64,000 bases of DNA from Acholeplasmataceae bacterium (lineage in GTDB: Bacteria; Bacillota_I; Bacilli_A; Acholeplasmatales; Acholeplasmataceae). Each line of letters starts with the position of its first letter. The stretch's first letter is position 1. A program made the translations under genes and the position numbers. The notes beneath the pieces are model-generated. The model had not been told where the DNA came from. It saw nothing but the letters and a program-made list of their open reading frames with translations, and searched no databases. The stretch covers positions 365,884 through 429,883 of the forward strand of contig JAIOQX010000006.1 in NCBI GenBank assembly GCA_021108415.1, read 5' to 3'. Shown piece by piece: positions 49,845-57,254 of the stretch.

Positions 49845-50855
49845 ATGAAAAAACAAAATTTAGTCTTACTTATTAATTTAGCTATTATGCTTGTGATTGG
49901 TCTAGCTTATATTGTAGTTAATCAAAGTGTGTCGCTTAAAGATGATGAAGATATTTTATTTGGACAAAAAGTTGATTTAGTAGATGGCATAAAATTAGCT
50001 AATCTACCAAGTATGTCAGCAACTTCAGAAAATTTTGAATTAATTGATTATAAATGGACAGCAGAAGATAGTAAAGGTAATGTTGTTGGTACAGTATATC
50101 GTGTGACCATTAAAAATGGATTTCCTTTAACAGGTTCTGGTCTAGATTATGGACTGATTGAATTTTTGGTTGGTATAACAACTTATAATGAAGTTTATGT
50201 TCAATATATTAATATTTATCAATCAGCATGGGCTGTTGTAGGTGTTCAAAAATATATGCAAGATAGTTATGATGGAATTAGCTATTTAAATGTTAATAAT
50301 ATACCAAGCTTTGATGCAGATATTGTATCTGGTGCAACTGATAATCCAGCTACAGTATCAACTGATGCGATAAAAGCGATGGTTCAAGAAGTTGTAGTGC
50401 TACATTATAACTTAACTGAAGAAGATATTTATGTAGATATATTTGGAATTATGGATTATGAACTTGTCAATGATGAAACGTTTGTGCCATCAGAACATAT
50501 TACATCTAAACTTATGATCAAAGATAGTTCAGCAAATGACCTTGGATATGTTTATAGTATTACAGGTAGAGGTGAATACCAAGATGGTGCTTTTGACACA
50601 ATCGTTATCGATATCATATTTGATATGAGTGGAGAAATCGTTGGTGTTGATCTTCCAGAAGATACATACAATCACTCATCTGGATCATACGGAACAAAAA
50701 ATAAAACTTATTTAGAAGAATATGTTGGATTAACACTGGCTGATATTCAAGCAAAAGTTGATTCAAATGGTAGTCAAGATGTAACAAGTGGTGCATCTAA
50801 TACGAGAGCATTAATTGATTTCTTATTAGAAGCATTTGTAAGTGAGGTGAACTAA
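49845..50855 (+). CDS. RnfG-like subunit 2, with two FMN-binding domains
   Basis: A tandem paralogue of the preceding gene: 336 aa, one N-terminal membrane anchor (about 6-25), a divergent first FMN-type domain ending in DIVSGATDN (Thr 165) and a second ending in DVTSGASNT (Ser 318). Its C-terminal 120 residues match the first paralogue block by block (GYVYSITGRGEYQDG against GYVYSLSGSGDYQDG; TYNHSSGSY against TYNHSGGSF). The start is the ATG at 49845 with GAGGTG seven bases before it; a GTG at 49830 would overlap rnfG. An identical TGAGGTG spacing precedes the next gene, another trace of the duplication. Confidence 0.85.
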   Translation: MKKQNLVLLINLAIMLVIGLAYIVVNQSVSLKDDEDILFGQKVDLVDGIKLANLPSMSATSENFELIDYKWTAEDSKGNVVGTVYRVTIKNGFPLTGSGLDYGLIEFLVGITTYNEVYVQYINIYQSAWAVVGVQKYMQDSYDGISYLNVNNIPSFDADIVSGATDNPATVSTDAIKAMVQEVVVLHYNLTEEDIYVDIFGIMDYELVNDETFVPSEHITSKLMIKDSSANDLGYVYSITGRGEYQDGAFDTIVIDIIFDMSGEIVGVDLPEDTYNHSSGSYGTKNKTYLEEYVGLTLADIQAKVDSNGSQDVTSGASNTRALIDFLLEAFVSEVN

Positions 50856-50856
50856 G

Positions 50857-51561
50857 ATGACAGAAGCTAAAAAAATTCCAGTAAAAAAAATACCTCCTAA
50901 AAAAGCAAAAGAAAAAGAAGAAAGTTTGATGGATATTTTCACAAAAGGTATCTGGAAAGAAAACGGAATCTTTGTGATGGTTTTAGGAATGTGTCCTGCA
51001 TTAGCAGTAACGTCTACATTTGAAGGCGCATTTGGTATGGGTATTTTGGTTATGATCATTCTTACATTAACCAATACGACAGTTTCATCTATTAGAAAGT
51101 TTGTACCCTCTACAGTTAGAATTCCAGCTTATGTAATTATTATCGCAACTGAAGTAACAGTTTTAAAAATGGTTGTTGATGCATTTGCACCAGCACTTGC
51201 AGCTGAACTCGGGATCTTCATTGCGTTGATTACAGTTAACTGTGTTGTCTTTGGTAGAGCAGAAGCATTCGCTTCAAAAAACAAAGTATTTCCATCTATG
51301 TTAGATGGATTGGGTGTTGCAATTGGTTTTGGGATCTCATTATCTATGATTGGTTTTGCAAGAGAATTGTTTGGAACTGGTATGATTAAGTTTGGACAAG
51401 TTCTACCTTTAGGTTTTGAATATACATTATTAGGAAATGCTGGTTTGGATAAATATGCATTCTCTGTATTGGTTCAACCTCCAGGAGCGTTCTTAGTGAT
51501 TGGATTCTTGCTTGCGATCATTACTGCACTGAGACAGTCAAAGAAAGGAGCTAAGAAATAA
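50857..51561 (+). CDS. rnfE: Rnf complex subunit E
   Basis: Membrane subunit of the NqrD/RnfE family, 234 aa with about six helices. It has a hydrophilic lysine-rich N-terminal extension of about 25 residues (KKIPVKKIPPKKAKEKE) before the family start FTKGIWKENGIFVMVLGMCPALAVT. The cysteine in GMCPALAV and the one in TVNCVVFGRAEAF are the two half-channel cysteines that hold an intramembrane Fe-S centre in Rnf/Nqr. It shares one base with rnfA. Confidence 0.94.
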   Translation: MTEAKKIPVKKIPPKKAKEKEESLMDIFTKGIWKENGIFVMVLGMCPALAVTSTFEGAFGMGILVMIILTLTNTTVSSIRKFVPSTVRIPAYVIIIATEVTVLKMVVDAFAPALAAELGIFIALITVNCVVFGRAEAFASKNKVFPSMLDGLGVAIGFGISLSMIGFARELFGTGMIKFGQVLPLGFEYTLLGNAGLDKYAFSVLVQPPGAFLVIGFLLAIITALRQSKKGAKK

Positions 51562-52133
51562 TGAATTTACTCGCGATATTAATTTCTGCAATGTTAATCA
51601 ATAACATTGTCTTAATGCAATTCTTAGGTCTATGTTCATTCTTTGGTGTTTCTACAAAGATGAAGTCAGTTGTTGGGATGGGTTTTGCAGTTATTGTTGT
51701 TATATTCTTAGCAGCATTGATCACATATCCTTTATATCATTTAGTTTTAGTACCATTAAATATAGCCTATATAGATACGATCGCATTTATTCTAGTAATC
51801 GCATCACTGGTACAATTAACAGAGTTAGTGATTAAACGAGTCAGTACAAGTTTATATAAATCTTTAGGAGTTTATCTTCCTTTGATTGCAACAAATTGTG
51901 CAGTATTAGGGGTTGCTCTAAATAATGTAGCTGTTCCTCAAAGTTATGTACAAGCATTAACTTATGCACTAGGTTCTGGATTAGGTTATGCATTTATTAT
52001 TATTACATTTACAGCGATTAGACTTAGATTAGATAGCGCAAATGTGCCAAAAGCGTTAAAAGGAATGCCAATTGCATTAGTTACTGCAGGTCTTATGGCT
52101 TTAGCATTTCTTGGATTGTCAGGTATGATTTAA
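51561..52133 (+). CDS. rnfA: Rnf complex subunit A
   Basis: Membrane subunit of the NqrE/RnfA family, 190 aa with six hydrophobic segments, inverted relative to RnfE. NNIVLMQFLGLCSFFGVSTK and LIATNCAVLGVAL carry the two cysteines matching those of RnfE. Length is normal. It overlaps rnfE and the small Cys-rich gene by one base each, so the operon is tightly packed. Confidence 0.95.
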   Translation: MNLLAILISAMLINNIVLMQFLGLCSFFGVSTKMKSVVGMGFAVIVVIFLAALITYPLYHLVLVPLNIAYIDTIAFILVIASLVQLTELVIKRVSTSLYKSLGVYLPLIATNCAVLGVALNNVAVPQSYVQALTYALGSGLGYAFIIITFTAIRLRLDSANVPKALKGMPIALVTAGLMALAFLGLSGMI

Positions 52134-52342
52134 TGCCACAATTTCTAATTTTAATGGCTATTTTGATCGGAATCATTGTTTTATATGTTGGCACAATGTA
52201 TTTAAACAATAAAGTAGCAATTCCAGAAAGTTGTAAAGAAGCTTATTTAGAAGCTCAAAATTGTGAATCTTGCGCATCACGCGATGGTGGTAGTTGCGGA
52301 TTTAGCGATACTCTTGAATTCATGAAGGAGGTCAAATTATGA
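52133..52342 (+). CDS. Small Cys-rich membrane-anchored protein within the rnf operon
   Basis: A 69-residue protein with one N-terminal helix (about 3-24) and a short polar domain with four cysteines at 34, 44, 47 and 55 (C-x9-C-x2-C-x7-C). I do not recognise the family. It sits exactly between rnfA and a shortened rnfB, overlapping both (TAATG and ATGATAG junctions). It is therefore translated with the complex and could carry an Fe-S cluster or help build one. It lacks the classical ferredoxin CxxCxxCxxxCP pattern. Being coupled on both sides argues strongly that it is a real gene. Confidence 0.8.
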   Translation: MPQFLILMAILIGIIVLYVGTMYLNNKVAIPESCKEAYLEAQNCESCASRDGGSCGFSDTLEFMKEVKL

Positions 52343-52659
52343 TAGAAGCATTATACCCCTTTATGATATTAGGTGCTCTAGGTGCTTTAATGGGAGTGGT
52401 TTTATCTTTAGCAAATAAGTATTTGACTGTTGTTGAAGATCCACGGATTAATGAAGTTGAAAAACTATTACCAAATTATAATTGTGGAGCTTGTGGGACA
52501 CCAGGCTGTCATGCATTTGCTGAAGGCATTATTAACGGAGAAGTTAAAAATCTTTCTAGATGCAAACCAGGTAAACCAGATAAGCATTATAACCCTATTT
52601 TAGCGTATTTAAAAGAACACCCTAATGATGATGGTTCAATTAACGGTGTTAAACTTTAG
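52339..52659 (+). CDS. rnfB: Short RnfB: membrane anchor plus Fe-S (Fes) domain only
   Basis: A 106-residue protein with an N-terminal helix (about 7-25) and the RnfB signature NCGACGTPGCHAFAEGI (Cys 49, 52, 57, and Cys 75). Ordinary RnfB proteins continue for 150 or more residues with at least two ferredoxin-type [4Fe-4S] motifs that receive electrons from ferredoxin. Here the frame ends cleanly with TAG followed by a terminator-like hairpin, and no ferredoxin domain is visible in other frames downstream. Either the electron entry is supplied elsewhere or the adjacent Cys-rich protein substitutes. Confidence 0.88.
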   Translation: MIEALYPFMILGALGALMGVVLSLANKYLTVVEDPRINEVEKLLPNYNCGACGTPGCHAFAEGIINGEVKNLSRCKPGKPDKHYNPILAYLKEHPNDDGSINGVKL

Positions 52660-52685
52660 GACATTAATTTGTCCTTTTCTTTTCT
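52658..52685 (+). terminator. Possible terminator after rnfB
   Basis: AGGACA/TGTCCT stem with loop TTAATT followed by TTTCTTTTC; the stem starts inside the rnfB stop codon. Weak but well placed. Confidence 0.5.
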
Positions 52686-52691
52686 AGGTTA

Positions 52692-52700
52692 TGATATAAT
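52692..52700 (+). promoter_or_regulatory. Extended -10 promoter of apbE
   Basis: TGATATAAT, 28 bases before the ATG; GGAGGT ribosome site at 52717-52722. Confidence 0.55.
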
Positions 52701-52728
52701 AGTAAAGATGAAAGATGGAGGTAAACAA

Positions 52729-54003
52729 ATGAAAAAAACAATAATTTTTATAATGATGTTAGCCTCTATTTTAGGGTTAGCATCATGTCAATCAGAAGAA
52801 GTATATACATATAATTATTACGATTACATGGATACTTTTATTAATGTATCACTTAGTGCGCCAAACGAGAAAGCTGCGCAAACCTATCAAGAAGATATTG
52901 ACGCAATTTTTAGTATGTATCACGATTTATCGACTTCATATGAAGCGCTAGATGAAACATCTTCTTACATGCAAAATATTACTTCAATTAATCAAATGAT
53001 TGGACAAAGAGTTGAAATTGATCAAGAATTATATGACCTATTAATGTTTGCAGAAGAAGTCAAAGTTTTGACAGATGATTATTTTGACATATCGATAGGT
53101 AAAGCTGTTGATGTTTGGAAAAATCTTATGACACAAGTGACAGAAGGTTATGATGTGGGAGATTTAGTATTTGTATATCATTATTATGATGGTGCAAAAT
53201 CTGAAGAAAACAAAGTTTTAGTCAATCAAACAGGAATTATTACCTCTATTCAATATGATGAAAATAACGATGAAGTTATCTCAAGTATAACTGTCGATAT
53301 CAATGAAGCACCTATCATTTTAGATAGATATGATGCATATGAAAAAGAAGTCTCTGATCTCAATTATCAAGAAGCTTTAGACGAGGTAGCACTTTTAGAT
53401 TTTAGTGATAACCAAATCATTTTAGAATCAGAAAATGATCAATATTATGTAACCATTCATGGGGATGACATTAAACTTGATTTAGGTGCGATTGCCAAAG
53501 GCTATGCTACACAAAAAGCAGCAGATTATATCGAAGCACAAGATATCAATTATTATTCTATTGTTTCAGGAAGTAGTTCAATCATATTGGGTGAAAATAA
53601 AAATAGACCAGATGAAGATTATATTTTTAAAGTATCATTAGCAAATCCTGTAAAAACAGAAATTACTGATAAAGCTACATATGGTACATTAAATGTTAAA
53701 AATTTAAGTATTACGACAAGTGGAAATTATGAACAATATGTTCTTAATCAAGGGTATAGATACCATCATATCGTATCTCCAATAACAAAAGCACCAACAC
53801 AGTTTTATCATACCGTTACAGTTTTAGGCCAAAATGCAGGTTTATTAGATGGACTTTCTACTGCACTATTTTCAATGAGCCCAGAAGTACTTGAAGCGTG
53901 GTTGTTGCTGCATCAAGAAGATTTAGATATCGAATTAGTTATCTTTAATCAGGAGCAAACAATCACAACGTATTTACAAGATAACGTTTTTGAGGAGCAT
54001 TAA
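52729..54003 (+). CDS. apbE: FAD:protein FMN transferase
   Basis: Attaches FMN from FAD to threonine or serine residues of Rnf/Nqr-type subunits outside the membrane. The 424-residue lipoprotein has a signal with lipobox LASC (17-20), YYDYMDTFINVSL-type entry, the core motif KLDLGAIAKGYATQKA and the C-terminal ITTSGNYEQY and YHHIVSP blocks. An insertion of about 70 residues (around 135-205), rich in acidic and aromatic residues, separates the first helices from the rest; usual ApbE proteins are about 330-350 aa. It stands just behind the rnf genes whose products it should modify. The start is the ATG at 52729 with GGAGGT. Confidence 0.93.
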   Translation: MKKTIIFIMMLASILGLASCQSEEVYTYNYYDYMDTFINVSLSAPNEKAAQTYQEDIDAIFSMYHDLSTSYEALDETSSYMQNITSINQMIGQRVEIDQELYDLLMFAEEVKVLTDDYFDISIGKAVDVWKNLMTQVTEGYDVGDLVFVYHYYDGAKSEENKVLVNQTGIITSIQYDENNDEVISSITVDINEAPIILDRYDAYEKEVSDLNYQEALDEVALLDFSDNQIILESENDQYYVTIHGDDIKLDLGAIAKGYATQKAADYIEAQDINYYSIVSGSSSIILGENKNRPDEDYIFKVSLANPVKTEITDKATYGTLNVKNLSITTSGNYEQYVLNQGYRYHHIVSPITKAPTQFYHTVTVLGQNAGLLDGLSTALFSMSPEVLEAWLLLHQEDLDIELVIFNQEQTITTYLQDNVFEEH

Positions 54004-54005
54004 TT

Positions 54006-54482
54006 ATGCATAAGAAAACAACTAAAAATCAAAGAGATATCTTTTTGATTGTTATCCTACTGTTTGTAGTAGGTGGTTTTTTCTTATACTTTCAAGTCTT
54101 AAAGCCTGTAGAAGACGCAAGTTATGCACACATATATTATGGACCTTCAAATGAACCATTAGTTACGATTGATTTTATTAAAAACGAAGTCAATGTAATG
54201 GATACACAAAGTGTACCAAGTTCATATACGCAAAATTATCCAATCGTAGATGAATCTCAAAGAACTATAACCCTTTTAGGTGATTTTGAAGTTAATGGTA
54301 TTAGACAAGTCGTTATTATAACATATGATTTCGGTAGTAAAACTGTTCAAGTGATCCAAGAGCAAAGCCCAAACAATATTTGTAGTAAAGAAGGAGCATC
54401 AAACGGAAGACCACTGATTTGCCTACCAAATCGTGTCCGTGTTGAATTTGAAACTGATAATGATTCAGATTTCACCGTTTAA
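54006..54482 (+). CDS. NusG domain II-containing membrane-anchored protein
   Basis: A 158-residue protein with an N-terminal helix (about 12-29) and a NusG-II-type beta domain ending in NNICSKEGASNGRPLICLPNRVRVE, whose ICSKEG and ICLPNR parts are the family signature. Such proteins travel with apbE and Gx-family transporters near Rnf operons in many Firmicutes; their role is unknown, probably in envelope electron transfer. It lies two bases after apbE. Confidence 0.85.
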   Translation: MHKKTTKNQRDIFLIVILLFVVGGFFLYFQVLKPVEDASYAHIYYGPSNEPLVTIDFIKNEVNVMDTQSVPSSYTQNYPIVDESQRTITLLGDFEVNGIRQVVIITYDFGSKTVQVIQEQSPNNICSKEGASNGRPLICLPNRVRVEFETDNDSDFTV

Positions 54483-54486
54483 ACTT

Positions 54487-54996
54487 ATGAAAAATACTAG
54501 AAAAATGATATTAATTGCAAATTTCTTAGCGATTGCAATTGTCCTTAATTTAATAGAATCAGCATTTGCGCTATCACCTATTCCAGGAGCAAAGCTAGGA
54601 TTTGCAAATGTGATTACATTAATCATATTATATGTATATTCTTTTAGAGATAGCACTGCATTAACCTTACTTAGAGTAATTTTAGTAGGTGTTTTAAGTG
54701 GGCGATTATTAGGTCCAACTTTTTATATGAGCTTAAGTGGTGCAGCGGCAGCTGTGATTGCAATGGGTATCTTTAAAAAATTAAACATCTTCAGTATTCT
54801 TGGGGTAAGTGTTATTGGATCGATATTTCATGTCTTTGGACAAATTGGTGCAGGTATATTTGTAATAGGTAGTGTTGCAGTACTCTATTGGATGCCTTTA
54901 ATGCTTTTACTTAGTATTCCAGCAGGAATTATTACAGGACTTGTGGCACGAAAATTTGTTGCATTATGGGATGTTTGGTATCATGAAGTATCTTAA
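54487..54996 (+). CDS. Gx transporter family membrane protein
   Basis: A hydrophobic protein of 169 aa with about five helices and the block LIESAFALSPIPGAKLGFANV, typical of the Gx transporter family, sometimes labelled heptaprenyl diphosphate synthase component I. The same trio apbE / NusG-II / Gx follows Rnf genes in many Firmicutes. It may import a flavin or quinone precursor, but this is not established. The ATG at 54487 begins four bases after the previous stop and has no clear ribosome site, so it is probably coupled. A reading from 54433 would overlap the previous gene by 50 bases. Confidence 0.83.
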   Translation: MKNTRKMILIANFLAIAIVLNLIESAFALSPIPGAKLGFANVITLIILYVYSFRDSTALTLLRVILVGVLSGRLLGPTFYMSLSGAAAAVIAMGIFKKLNIFSILGVSVIGSIFHVFGQIGAGIFVIGSVAVLYWMPLMLLLSIPAGIITGLVARKFVALWDVWYHEVS

Positions 54997-55019
54997 AAGA
55001 TAAATAAAAAAAATATCAC

Positions 55020-55048
55020 TTGAATTATTAAAATAGTAATGATATAAT
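55020..55048 (+). promoter_or_regulatory. Promoter of rpmE
   Basis: TTGAAT (55020-55025), 17-base spacer, TATAAT (55043-55048) with TGA before it; one of the best promoters in the window. Confidence 0.75.
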
Positions 55049-55101
55049 GAACTAGCAAAAACTTACTATGGCTAAGAAGCTATGGCGGAAGGAGATTAGT
55101 T

Positions 55102-55347
55102 ATGAAAACAGGAATTCATCCAAAATATAACGTTATTAAAGTAAAATGTTCTACATGTGGTTTTGAACACGAAGTAGGTACAACAGCTAAAGACTTTAGA
55201 ATTGATACATGTTCAAATTGTCATCCATTCTACACAGGGCAACAATCATTTATTCAAGTTGCTGGTCGTGTTGAAAGATTTAACAAACGTTACGGGATCA
55301 ATGCACAACAAGCTCAAGACAATCAAGATAAAAAAGACAATGAATAA
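55102..55347 (+). CDS. rpmE: 50S ribosomal protein L31
   Basis: An 81-residue ribosomal protein. It begins MKTGIHPKYN and carries the zinc-type cysteine pairs CSTC and CSNCHPFYTG, so it is the zinc-binding (C+) form. Lysine- and glutamine-rich C-terminal tail. The leader between promoter and AAGGAG contains CTATGGC twice (55067-55073 and 55080-55086), possibly part of an L31 autoregulatory structure. Own terminator follows. Confidence 0.96.
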   Translation: MKTGIHPKYNVIKVKCSTCGFEHEVGTTAKDFRIDTCSNCHPFYTGQQSFIQVAGRVERFNKRYGINAQQAQDNQDKKDNE

Positions 55348-55370
55348 CGTGATGTTAAATCACGTTTTTT
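55346..55370 (+). terminator. rpmE terminator
   Basis: AACGTGAT/ATCACGTT stem overlapping the stop codon, loop GTTAA, followed by TTTTTT. Confidence 0.9.
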
Positions 55371-55401
55371 ATTAAAATATTATAAATTAAGGGGAAAAAC
55401 T

Positions 55402-55992
55402 ATGTATCATACTTATAAAAATGGATTTATCGAAGTAGTATGCGGACCGATGTTTGCAGGTAAAACAGAAGAGTTGATTAGACGAATCAAACGCCTTGAA
55501 TATGCAAAACAAAATGTCTTAGTGTTTAAACCCAAAGTTGATACTAGATATGCTAAAGAAGAAATCGTTTCTCATAATATGAGTAAAAAGCCTTCAATCA
55601 TTATCGATAAAAGTCAAGAAATATTTACCTACATTAAAGATGATACAGATGCTGTTGTTATAGATGAGGTTCAATTTTTTGATCATGATATTGTCGATAT
55701 TGCTGAACATCTAGCTGATAAAGGGATTAGAGTTATTGTCGGTGGTCTAGATCGTGATTTTAGAGGCGAATCTTTTGGACCGATGCCTGATTTATTATCA
55801 AGAGCAGAGTTTGTTACAAAACTTACTGCAATATGTGTAAAAAGTGGATTACCTGCAACTAGAACACAACGCATCATCAATGGTAAGCCTGCTCATTACG
55901 AAGATCCAACCATTTTAGTAGGAGCTAATGAATCATATGAACCTAGATCAAGACATTATCATGAAGTCCCAGGAAAACCAAAAAAAGTATAA
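55402..55992 (+). CDS. tdk: Thymidine kinase (TK1 type)
   Basis: Phosphorylates thymidine with ATP for dTMP salvage. The 196-residue protein has the P-loop GPMFAGKTEEL, VVIDEVQFF and the RDFRGESFGPMP, TRTQRIINGKPA and GANESYEPR blocks. The lasso zinc site is degenerate: the usual CxxC is CVKS and the usual CRxCH-type pair is SRHYH, so three of the four expected cysteines are missing. The active-site residues remain. AAGGGGAAA ribosome site; followed closely by tadA. Confidence 0.95.
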   Translation: MYHTYKNGFIEVVCGPMFAGKTEELIRRIKRLEYAKQNVLVFKPKVDTRYAKEEIVSHNMSKKPSIIIDKSQEIFTYIKDDTDAVVIDEVQFFDHDIVDIAEHLADKGIRVIVGGLDRDFRGESFGPMPDLLSRAEFVTKLTAICVKSGLPATRTQRIINGKPAHYEDPTILVGANESYEPRSRHYHEVPGKPKKV

Positions 55993-56428
55993 GTTTATGA
56001 ACGCTGCTTTAAAAGAAGCAAAAAAAGCAGCACTTAAAGACGAAGTTCCTGTTGGAGCTGTTGTCGTCTATAAAGATGAAATTATCGCAAGAGCACATAA
56101 TCTAAGGGAATCCAAGCAAATTATACATGGGCATGCTGAATTTTTAGCGATGATGAAAGCTGCTAAAAAAATAGGATCTTGGCGATTGGAAGATTGTGAG
56201 ATCTATGTTACAATGGAACCGTGTCCGATGTGTGCAGGCGCAATGATTCAGTCAAGAGTAAAAAAAGTTTATTATGGTGTCAAAGATTATAAAGCTGGTG
56301 TCGCAGAAAGTGTTTGTCAATTATTTGACCTACCTTTTAATCATAAGGTAGAAACTGAGGGATTGATTTTGCATGAAGAAAGCGAAAAATTAATCAAAAC
56401 TTTTTTTAAAAGATTAAGAAACAAATAA
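55961..56428 (+). CDS. tadA: tRNA(adenine34) deaminase
   Basis: Deaminates A34 to inosine in tRNA-Arg(ACG). The zinc/catalytic motifs HAEFLAM and PCPMCAGAM are intact and the protein matches TadA through FFKRLRNK at the end. The start is uncertain: candidates are ATG at 55937, 55961 and 55997. I favour 55961 (155 aa), which gives the usual short N-terminal helix before MNAALKEAKKA. It overlaps the tdk end by 32 bases. A GGAG at 55921-55924 would suit 55937 only loosely. Confidence 0.88.
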   Translation: MKSQENQKKYKFMNAALKEAKKAALKDEVPVGAVVVYKDEIIARAHNLRESKQIIHGHAEFLAMMKAAKKIGSWRLEDCEIYVTMEPCPMCAGAMIQSRVKKVYYGVKDYKAGVAESVCQLFDLPFNHKVETEGLILHEESEKLIKTFFKRLRNK

Positions 56429-56433
56429 ATTAA

Positions 56434-56545
56434 GTCCCTATCAAGCATCATCATTCAATAGTAACTTGTGAACCTGGTCAGGTCTTGAACGAAGCAGCCA
56501 TAAGCAAGTTTATTATGTGGGTGATGATGCTTGATAGGGATTTTT
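56434..56545 (+). ncRNA. ffs: Signal recognition particle RNA, small bacterial type
   Basis: The 4.5S-type RNA, the scaffold for Ffh in membrane-protein targeting. Nineteen-base perfectly paired ends (TCCCTATCAAGC... with ...GCTTGATAGGGA) enclose AACTTG/CAAGTT and the domain IV core ACCTGGTCAGGTC...GAAGCAGCC. The apical loop differs from the standard C-GGAA-G: here the bases read CTTGAACG, so the closing pair and first loop base are changed. About 107 nt. It ends in TTTTT. No clear promoter of its own; it may be processed from the tdk-tadA transcript. Confidence 0.92.
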
Positions 56546-56584
56546 AGATGATTTACCATAATTATGTCTAAAAATTAGATGTAA

Positions 56585-56593
56585 TGTTATAAT
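56585..56593 (+). promoter_or_regulatory. Extended -10 promoter before the membrane-protein gene
   Basis: A TGTTATAAT sequence 22 bases before the ATG at 56616, with GGAGGT at 56602-56607. Confidence 0.55.
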
Positions 56594-56615
56594 AAAAATG
56601 ACGGAGGTATTAATT

Positions 56616-57254
56616 ATGAAATTGAATGCTAAGATTTTTAAACAATTAACAAATGAACCGGTTGAAAAACAAGTTATTGATGGGAAAACCGTAGAGTTTC
56701 ACTATATGGATGAAACACCTTATTTAACTCAATATGCTGGAAGAGGTAGATTTGCGGTATGGACTTCAGATGGTACAGATTATAAAGTTTTAATAGAAAG
56801 TACTTATTATGAAGCCCTAAAACCTTTTTATGAATATGAAGTTAACGTAATTTGGCTAGGATTTTTAGACAAAGTATCGACTATTAGTAAAAAGATAAAT
56901 AATAGATTTATTATCCCAACACTTGCATTATATGCAATAGGGGCGATTTTAGCGATTGTTTTTTTCCAAGAACAAACACTACCGATTTTATTGGGACTTA
57001 TCATTTTGGTTGTGATTAGTAATATTTTTCAATCTAAAATGGTTAATAAAAAAGTCAGAGATGAAAATATAGCAACACAAGATAAAATTAGAGATTATAT
57101 TGGACAAGAAGAGTTTGATCAACTTGTTAAATCTCAAGAAGAACATTATCAAACATATTTCAAATTTGAAGAACCAGTAAGTGATGAAGTTGAAATCGTA
57201 AATGAAGAAATAGAAGAAAAAAATGAAAATGAGGAATTAAATGATGGAAAATAA
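56616..57254 (+). CDS. Unknown membrane protein with acidic tail
   Basis: I do not recognise this 212-residue protein. It has a soluble N-terminal part of about 95 residues (FKQLTNEPVEKQVIDGKTV...), two adjacent hydrophobic helices (about 97-116 and 120-137, short turn between), and a cytoplasmic-looking C-terminal part that ends in a strongly acidic tail (EEIEEKNENEEL). No signal peptide and no cysteine. The ATG at 56616 has GGAGGT eight bases before it; a start at 56598 is not supported. Its stop overlaps the transketolase start, so the two are co-expressed, but no functional link is obvious. Confidence 0.75.
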   Translation: MKLNAKIFKQLTNEPVEKQVIDGKTVEFHYMDETPYLTQYAGRGRFAVWTSDGTDYKVLIESTYYEALKPFYEYEVNVIWLGFLDKVSTISKKINNRFIIPTLALYAIGAILAIVFFQEQTLPILLGLIILVVISNIFQSKMVNKKVRDENIATQDKIRDYIGQEEFDQLVKSQEEHYQTYFKFEEPVSDEVEIVNEEIEEKNENEELNDGK

